Positions 7,147 to 10,934 of a DNA stretch of 10,934 nt are shown piece by piece; within the stretch, counting starts at the first letter, position 1, and the number at the start of each line of letters is the position of its first letter. The position numbers and the translations under genes were made by a program. The DNA lies in assembly GCA_030428695.1 (NCBI GenBank), contig JAUIEM010000345.1:1-10934 (forward strand), in the 5' to 3' direction. Under the pieces are notes generated by a model that did not search any database, was not told the DNA's origin, and saw only the letters and a program-made list of their open reading frames with translations. Source of the stretch: a bacterium (GTDB lineage Bacteria; Planctomycetota; J058; JAJDCP01).

Positions 7147-8609
7147 GATGCCTCCGTCCGTGCGGCCTTCCGGCGCCGCAGTCGCAGCCCCAGCCAGGCG
7201 CACAACACCGCCCCCGGGAACAGCGACCACCAGGCGGGGGAGCCCTCGCGCTGGTCGTCCTCGAGCAGCTCGCGCCACTCCTCGGGCAGCGACTGCTCGA
7301 GGATCAGCGTGCCCTCCTCGGGCTGGGCGGGCCCGTGGAGCGTCGCGTCGTAAGCCCCGCGGAGGTTGCGCTCGGCGGGCACGGTGTAGGGCTCGAAGGT
7401 CAGGTTGGTGCTCGCGAGGTGCTCGCGGGGGAAGTCGCCGTCGATGACGGTCAGGGTCATCCCTGCCAGGCCATCGAGCGCCCGCTCGCGCTGCTCGGCC
7501 TGCGCGGCGGCGAGCTGCGCGGCGTGCAGGGCGTCGACCGCGGGGCCGCGGAGGAAGAGCCGCTCGCCGATCGTGAGCAGCTCCTTCTCGCGCTGCTCGT
7601 GCTCGTGGCTGAGGGAGCCGCTGGCGGCGGCCTCGAGGTCGCCGACGAAGAGCAGGGCGGCGAGGCCGTTGACCGGCTCCGGCTCGCGCTCGCTGAGCAG
7701 CTGCTTCCAGCGCCGCAGGGTGAGATCCTCGATCGTCCCGCCGACCAGGCGCAGGGGCCGCAGCTTCCGCAGGTTCCCCAGCAGCTCCTCGCCGCTGAGC
7801 TGGCGGCGCACGAAGTCCTCCGGCAGGTCGACGATCTTGAGGGGGCCGTCGGCGAGGACGTAGACGAGGTTGCGCAGCTCGCCCTCGTTGAAGGCGCTCA
7901 GGCGCATCGGCACGACCAGCTCGGGGGTGCGGAAGCGGAAGCCCATCGCCTGGACGTGGCCGTCGAAGGAGCCGCCGGCGGGCAGCCCGGGGGAGGTCTC
8001 GCGCTGTCCGGGGGCCGGGTCGACGGCGGACTTGGGGCCGACGCGGGTCTTGATCGCGACGAAGCACCAGCCGTCTTCGATGTAGTCCTCACACGGCGCG
8101 TCCATGCCCTCGGGGTAGACGTAGCCGTGGTCGTCCATCCATCGGTTGAGCGCGGCGGCGCTGCCGGCCTCGAGGACGGCGACCTCGTACATGCCGACCG
8201 CCTCCTGGCGCAGGACCCGCACCTCGTCGACGCGCAGCGCGCCCGTGTTGGTGCGCGGCATCGGCGCGCCGGGCGGCAGCATGGAGCTGTCCGGGAAGTC
8301 CCACAGGTACTCGACGACCTCGGGAGGATCGACCGCCGCGGCGACGTGGCCGAAGAAGTCGTCGGGCAGCTTGCGCAGGGCCGGCGGCGCGGGGAAGGGG
8401 ATCAGCATGCCGAAGTCTTCGACCTTGCCCTCGAAGCCGGGGCGGATGGCGATGCACTCGACGCCGTCTCTGTAGAAGACGTAGGTCTGCTGCAGGCCGA
8501 TGCGGGTGATCGGTGGTCCGTCGCCCGTGAAGATCGGCGGCACCATGCCGCAGGGGTCGGCGACGGCGGCGCTCAGCAGCGCGGCGAGGACCAGGCTCAG
8601 GCGTTTCAT
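7143..8609 (-). CDS. DUF2330-like exported, C-terminally anchored protein (array copy 2)
   Basis: The product has 488 residues. The ATG at 8609 overlaps the upstream TGA as ATGA, with GGAGG at 8622-8618 lying in the upstream protein's Arg codons. The signal peptide is residues 1-17 (AAVA|DPCG). VEDFGMLIPFPAPP lies at 63-76. A variable segment rich in Pro, Met and Thr lies at about 103-128. The cysteines are 20, 52, 173 and 182; the Cys near 420 seen in copies 1, 3 and 5 is absent, and Cys470 lies in the membrane helix. MRLSAFNEG lies at 235-243 and VIDGDFPREHLA at 388-399. An acidic stalk (LLEDDQREG) leads to SPAWWSLFPG, a hydrophobic helix to about 475, then RLRRRKAARTEAS. The last codons supply the GGAGG for the next gene. 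Topology predicts an exported domain held by one C-terminal helix. The function is unknown. Confidence 0.85.
   Translation of the reverse strand: MKRLSLVLAALLSAAVADPCGMVPPIFTGDGPPITRIGLQQTYVFYRDGVECIAIRPGFEGKVEDFGMLIPFPAPPALRKLPDDFFGHVAAAVDPPEVVEYLWDFPDSSMLPPGAPMPRTNTGALRVDEVRVLRQEAVGMYEVAVLEAGSAAALNRWMDDHGYVYPEGMDAPCEDYIEDGWCFVAIKTRVGPKSAVDPAPGQRETSPGLPAGGSFDGHVQAMGFRFRTPELVVPMRLSAFNEGELRNLVYVLADGPLKIVDLPEDFVRRQLSGEELLGNLRKLRPLRLVGGTIEDLTLRRWKQLLSEREPEPVNGLAALLFVGDLEAAASGSLSHEHEQREKELLTIGERLFLRGPAVDALHAAQLAAAQAEQRERALDGLAGMTLTVIDGDFPREHLASTNLTFEPYTVPAERNLRGAYDATLHGPAQPEEGTLILEQSLPEEWRELLEDDQREGSPAWWSLFPGAVLCAWLGLRLRRRKAARTEAS
7869..8140. repeat. Near-identical tract shared with 6409-6680
   Basis: This is the partner of the tract in array copy 3: 272 bases with six differences, the first mismatch falling after 138 identical bases (at 8007). 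Its left edge is sharp (mismatch at 7868). Its right edge is followed by clustered differences just after 8140. Sharp edges inside otherwise more divergent paralogues favour gene conversion or a crossover over uniform drift. Confidence 0.85.
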
Positions 8610-10066
8610 CGGCGGCGCCTCCGCAGTGCGACCACCAGGCCGAAGGCGAGCAGGGCGCCCGGGAAGACCGACCACCAGGCGGGGGAGGCCCGCTGCTCCT
8701 CTTCGCCTTCCTCGTCGAGCAGCTCGCGCAGGGCGTCGGGCAGGCCGTCGCCCTCGATCAGCTCGCCCTCCTGTGCGGCCACCGGGCCGCAGGCGACCGC
8801 GTTGTACGCGCTCGAGACGTTCACTTCCTCGGGCATCGTGTAGGGCTCGAAGGTCAGGTTGGTGCTGGCGAGGTGCTCGCGGGGGAAGTCGGCATCGATC
8901 ACGGTCAGCGTCATGCCGGCGAGGGCGTCGAGGGTCGCCTCGCGCTGCGCGGCGCGCTCCTCTTCGAGGGAGGCCTCGTGCAGGGCGTCGATGGCCGGCC
9001 CGCGCAGGGCGAGGGCCTCGCCGATGTTCAGCAGCTCCTTCTCCCGCTCCTCGTGGCCGTGGGCGAGCTCGCCGCGCAGGGCGGCGGCGAGGTCGGAGGC
9101 GAAGACCTGGGCCGCGAGGCCGTTGACCGGTCCGGGCGCGCGCACGTCGAGCAGCTGCTTCCAGCGCCGCAGGCTGAGGTCCTCGATCGTGCCACCGACC
9201 AGGCGCAGGGGCCGCAGACCGCGCAGGTTCCGCAGCAGGGTCGCGCCGTCGACCTGGCGGCGGACGAAGCTCTCCGGCAGGTCGACGATCTTCAGGGGCC
9301 CGTCGCTGAGCACATAGACGACGTTGCGCAGCTCGCCCTCGTTGAAGGCGCTCAGGCGCATCGGCACGACCAGCTCGGGGGTCTCGAAGCGGAAGCCCAT
9401 CGCCTGCACGTTGCCGTCGAAGGTTCCGCCCGCAGGCAGCCCGGGGGCCGTCTCACGCTGCCCAGGGGCAGGGTCGACGGCGGACTTGGGGCCGACGCGG
9501 GTCTTGATGGCGACGAAGCACCAGCCCGCCGCGACGTAGTCGTTGCAGGGCTCGTCCATGCCCTCGGGGTAGATGTAGCCGTGGTCTTCCATCCAGCGGT
9601 TCAAGGCGGCGGCGCTGCCGGCCTCGAGGACGGCGACCTCGTACATGCCGACCGCCTCCTCGCGCAGCACCCGCACCTCGTTGACCATCAGCGGCGCCTC
9701 GGCGCCGTCCGCCTGGGTGGCGCCGAACTCGAGGTTGCGCATCATGTCCCTGTCCCAGAAGTGCTCGACGACCTCGGGGGGATCGACCGCCGCGGCGACC
9801 TGGGCGAAGATGTTGTCCGGGAGCTTGCGCAGCGCGGGCGGTGAGGGGAAGGGGATCAGCATCCCGAAGTCCTCGACCTTCCCCGAGAAGCCGGGGCGGA
9901 TCGCGAAGCACTCGACGCCATCCTTGTAGAAGACGTAGGTCTTCTGCAGGCCGATGCGGGTGATCGGAGGCCCGTCGCCGGTGAAGATCGGCGGCACCAT
10001 GCCGCAGGGATCAGCGAGCAGGGACGCGCTGAGGAACAGGACGAGGAGCGCGGAGCGGGTGTGCAT
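8606..10066 (-). CDS. DUF2330-like exported, C-terminally anchored protein (array copy 1, first in the array)
   Basis: The product has 486 residues. The ATG at 10066 is chosen because it has GGAGG seven bases upstream and opens directly into a signal peptide (residues 1-18, SLLA|DPCG). An in-frame ATG at 10111 overlaps the upstream stop as TGATG and would add 15 residues, but it lacks a good binding site. VEDFGMLIPFPSPP lies at 64-77 and a variable segment at about 105-129. The invariant cysteines are Cys21, Cys174 and Cys183, with Cys53 and Cys426 in addition. MRLSAFNEG lies at 236-244. VIDADFPREHLA has Ala where other copies have Gly. The stalk is very acidic (LLDEEGEEEQ), followed by SPAWWSVFPG, a hydrophobic helix to about 480, and RRRRR. 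It lies 44 bases after the HEAT-like gene, so it is probably in the same transcript. The function is unknown. Confidence 0.85.
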   Translation of the reverse strand: MHTRSALLVLFLSASLLADPCGMVPPIFTGDGPPITRIGLQKTYVFYKDGVECFAIRPGFSGKVEDFGMLIPFPSPPALRKLPDNIFAQVAAAVDPPEVVEHFWDRDMMRNLEFGATQADGAEAPLMVNEVRVLREEAVGMYEVAVLEAGSAAALNRWMEDHGYIYPEGMDEPCNDYVAAGWCFVAIKTRVGPKSAVDPAPGQRETAPGLPAGGTFDGNVQAMGFRFETPELVVPMRLSAFNEGELRNVVYVLSDGPLKIVDLPESFVRRQVDGATLLRNLRGLRPLRLVGGTIEDLSLRRWKQLLDVRAPGPVNGLAAQVFASDLAAALRGELAHGHEEREKELLNIGEALALRGPAIDALHEASLEEERAAQREATLDALAGMTLTVIDADFPREHLASTNLTFEPYTMPEEVNVSSAYNAVACGPVAAQEGELIEGDGLPDALRELLDEEGEEEQRASPAWWSVFPGALLAFGLVVALRRRRR

Positions 10067-10080
10067 GGTCGTTCCTCCAG
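10067..10080 (-). promoter_or_regulatory. Ribosome-binding site that decides the start of array copy 1
   Basis: CTGGAGGAACGACC precedes the ATG at 10066, with the GGAGG core at 10078-10074. The alternative ATG at 10111, overlapping the stop of the HEAT-like gene, has no comparable purine run close enough. The 44-base spacer holds no visible promoter or terminator. Confidence 0.75.
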
Positions 10081-10110
10081 AGGTCGGAAAGGGACGCGCA
10101 AAGGGGATCA

Positions 10111-10934
10111 TCACTCGAGCTCCTCCAGCAGGCGGCTGTAGCGCTGGGCCTGTAGCACGTTCTGTTCTTCGAGCAGGGCGCGCAGGGCGTCTTTGCCGAT
10201 CTGCTCCCCCCACACCCGCAGCCACACGTCGACCCCGACCTGCCGCCAGCCAGGGCTCTCGTAGCCCGCTGCCTCGGCGAGCTGCAGGCTGCGCAGGACG
10301 TTGTGCACCTGGCGCCCGGCGTCGTGGTGGCCGAGGCGCTCGCACCAGAGAGACCAGCGCACCAGCCGGTCGACCAGCGCGCGAGCGGCCTCGCGGGGCC
10401 AGGGCAGGGCGGGGATGAACAGGGCGCCACCGGCCCAGGGCAGAGTGCGGGCGCGGGGGTCGAAGGCGAGGGCGTCGACGATCCCGTCGGCGAGCTCGAC
10501 GCCGCGCGTGCCGATCAGCCCCGCGGCCTGGCGGCGGATCGTGTCGTCCTCTCCACGCAGGGCCAACGCGATCAGCTGCGCGCCGTCGAGCCCGACCAGC
10601 TGCGGATGGAGGACGCGGGCGAGCGTCGGATGCCGGGCGCAGACGCCGAGCAGCTCCGGCGCGAGCCCGGGCAGGCTCGCGGCGGGCAGGGCCTCGAAGC
10701 GCTGCCGCAGGGGTCGCTCGAGGGCGGGGAGTTCGGCCAGCCGCGCGGTCAGGGCGATCACCCCCGCGGGGTCGGCGAGGGCGACGCTGGTCGCGGCGGC
10801 CCAGGTGCGCACCAGGGGATCCTCCCCCGGGTCATCGAGCACGGTCTCCAGCGTCTCGAGGGCGTCCGGCGAGCCGATCCCGGCGAGGGCGACGAAGGCC
10901 CAGCCGCGCTGGGTCAGGGACGGGGAGCTGCGCA
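10111..10934 (-). CDS. HEAT-like repeat protein, paralogue of the last operon gene; 5' end outside window
   Basis: The frame is open from the right edge to a TGA at 10113-10111, showing 273 residues. The start, and any signal peptide, lie beyond the window. The GTG at 10842 is internal, because the homology continues upstream of it: SLTQRGWAFVALAGIGSPDA here matches SVTARGWAIVCLTEIGGDDV of the gene at 1499-2506, followed by DPLVRTWAAA in both. The C-terminal block is shared as well: PWAGGALFIP, LVRWSLWCERLG, HNVLRSLQLAEAAGYESPGW and GKDALRALLEEQNV. The middle is helical, Leu/Ala-rich and more divergent. The two paralogues bracket the DUF2330-like array, which suggests that both act with it, probably as exported scaffold or adaptor proteins. 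No catalytic motif is visible. Confidence 0.8.
   Translation of the reverse strand, partial: RSSPSLTQRGWAFVALAGIGSPDALETLETVLDDPGEDPLVRTWAAATSVALADPAGVIALTARLAELPALERPLRQRFEALPAASLPGLAPELLGVCARHPTLARVLHPQLVGLDGAQLIALALRGEDDTIRRQAAGLIGTRGVELADGIVDALAFDPRARTLPWAGGALFIPALPWPREAARALVDRLVRWSLWCERLGHHDAGRQVHNVLRSLQLAEAAGYESPGWRQVGVDVWLRVWGEQIGKDALRALLEEQNVLQAQRYSRLLEELE

Larger units (their letters stand above)
2518..10066 (-). repeat. Tandem paralogue array (five full-length units and one deleted unit)
   Basis: Six consecutive genes of one family lie head to tail. Units of about 1.43-1.48 kb run from start codon to start codon, except the miniature unit, which is 266 bases. All five internal junctions have the same form on the minus strand, a 4-nt ATGA overlap (8606-8609, 7143-7146, 5710-5713, 5444-5447, 3999-4002). 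The identical junctions suggest that the duplicated unit included the gene boundary. Copies at 8606-10066, 7143-8609 and 5710-7146 form one subgroup (Cys in VECxAIRPG), and those at 3999-5447 and 2518-4002 a second (Ser there, and DPPPV). Confidence 0.9.

Noticed and set aside
1691..9844. Long plus-strand open frames (about 320-500 codons) opposite the array genes, mutually similar to each other
   Set aside because: They are antisense shadows of high-GC coding sequence. They repeat only because the sense genes are paralogues, lack signal peptides or binding sites, and have compositions typical of reverse-strand frames.
10002..10066. Lipoprotein signal at the DPCG motif
   Set aside because: The Cys is three residues after the likely Ala cleavage site and is preceded by Asp-Pro, so no lipobox (L-x-G/A-C) exists. 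Signal peptidase I cleavage at A|DPCG fits all copies.
2518..10066. CRISPR or short direct-repeat array
   Set aside because: The repeats are whole-gene paralogues of about 1.45 kb with coding constraint, not short repeats separated by unique spacers.

Overview
The window is very GC-rich and gene-dense. Its genes have strong GGAGG-type ribosome-binding sites, and most of its products carry Sec signal peptides. This fits a high-GC Gram-negative bacterium. Proteins resembling DUF2330 with a C-terminal membrane anchor would suit groups such as Planctomycetota or Myxococcota, but nothing in the window fixes the phylum.

Left end (1-1132): the 3' part of a plus-strand M16 (pitrilysin/insulinase-like) peptidase gene, closed by a rho-independent terminator that has an A-tract on one side and a T-tract on the other and so can work in both directions. 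Positions 1133-1498 form an island of visibly lower GC with no confident gene. It is packed with perfect inverted repeats, and it also carries a weak minus-strand ORF whose end resembles a winged-helix regulator.

Main region (1499-10934, all minus strand, transcribed right to left): one apparent operon whose promoter lies beyond the right edge. In transcription order it holds: (a) the 3' part of an exported HEAT-like protein; (b) three full-length DUF2330-like exported proteins (start codons at 10066, 8609, 7146); (c) an 89-residue miniature paralogue that keeps only the two ends of the family (start 5713); (d) two more full-length DUF2330-like proteins (starts 5447, 4002); (e) a second complete HEAT-like protein (start 2506) homologous to the first. 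A pair of HEAT-like paralogues thus brackets a tandem array of five full-length and one internally deleted DUF2330-like paralogue. The five junctions inside the array are all 4-nt ATGA stop/start overlaps, and the Shine-Dalgarno sequence of each downstream gene sits in the codons of the upstream protein's C-terminal tail.

Each full-length array protein has a signal peptide ending just before a DPCG motif, a long exported domain with three invariant cysteines, an acidic stalk, one C-terminal hydrophobic helix and, in most copies, a basic tail. This predicts a set of membrane- or surface-anchored proteins made in coupled amounts with two exported HEAT-like partners. Their biochemical function is not known. 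The signs of recent evolution are near-identical tracts between neighbouring copies, a confined variable segment, and the miniature gene that preserves translational coupling.
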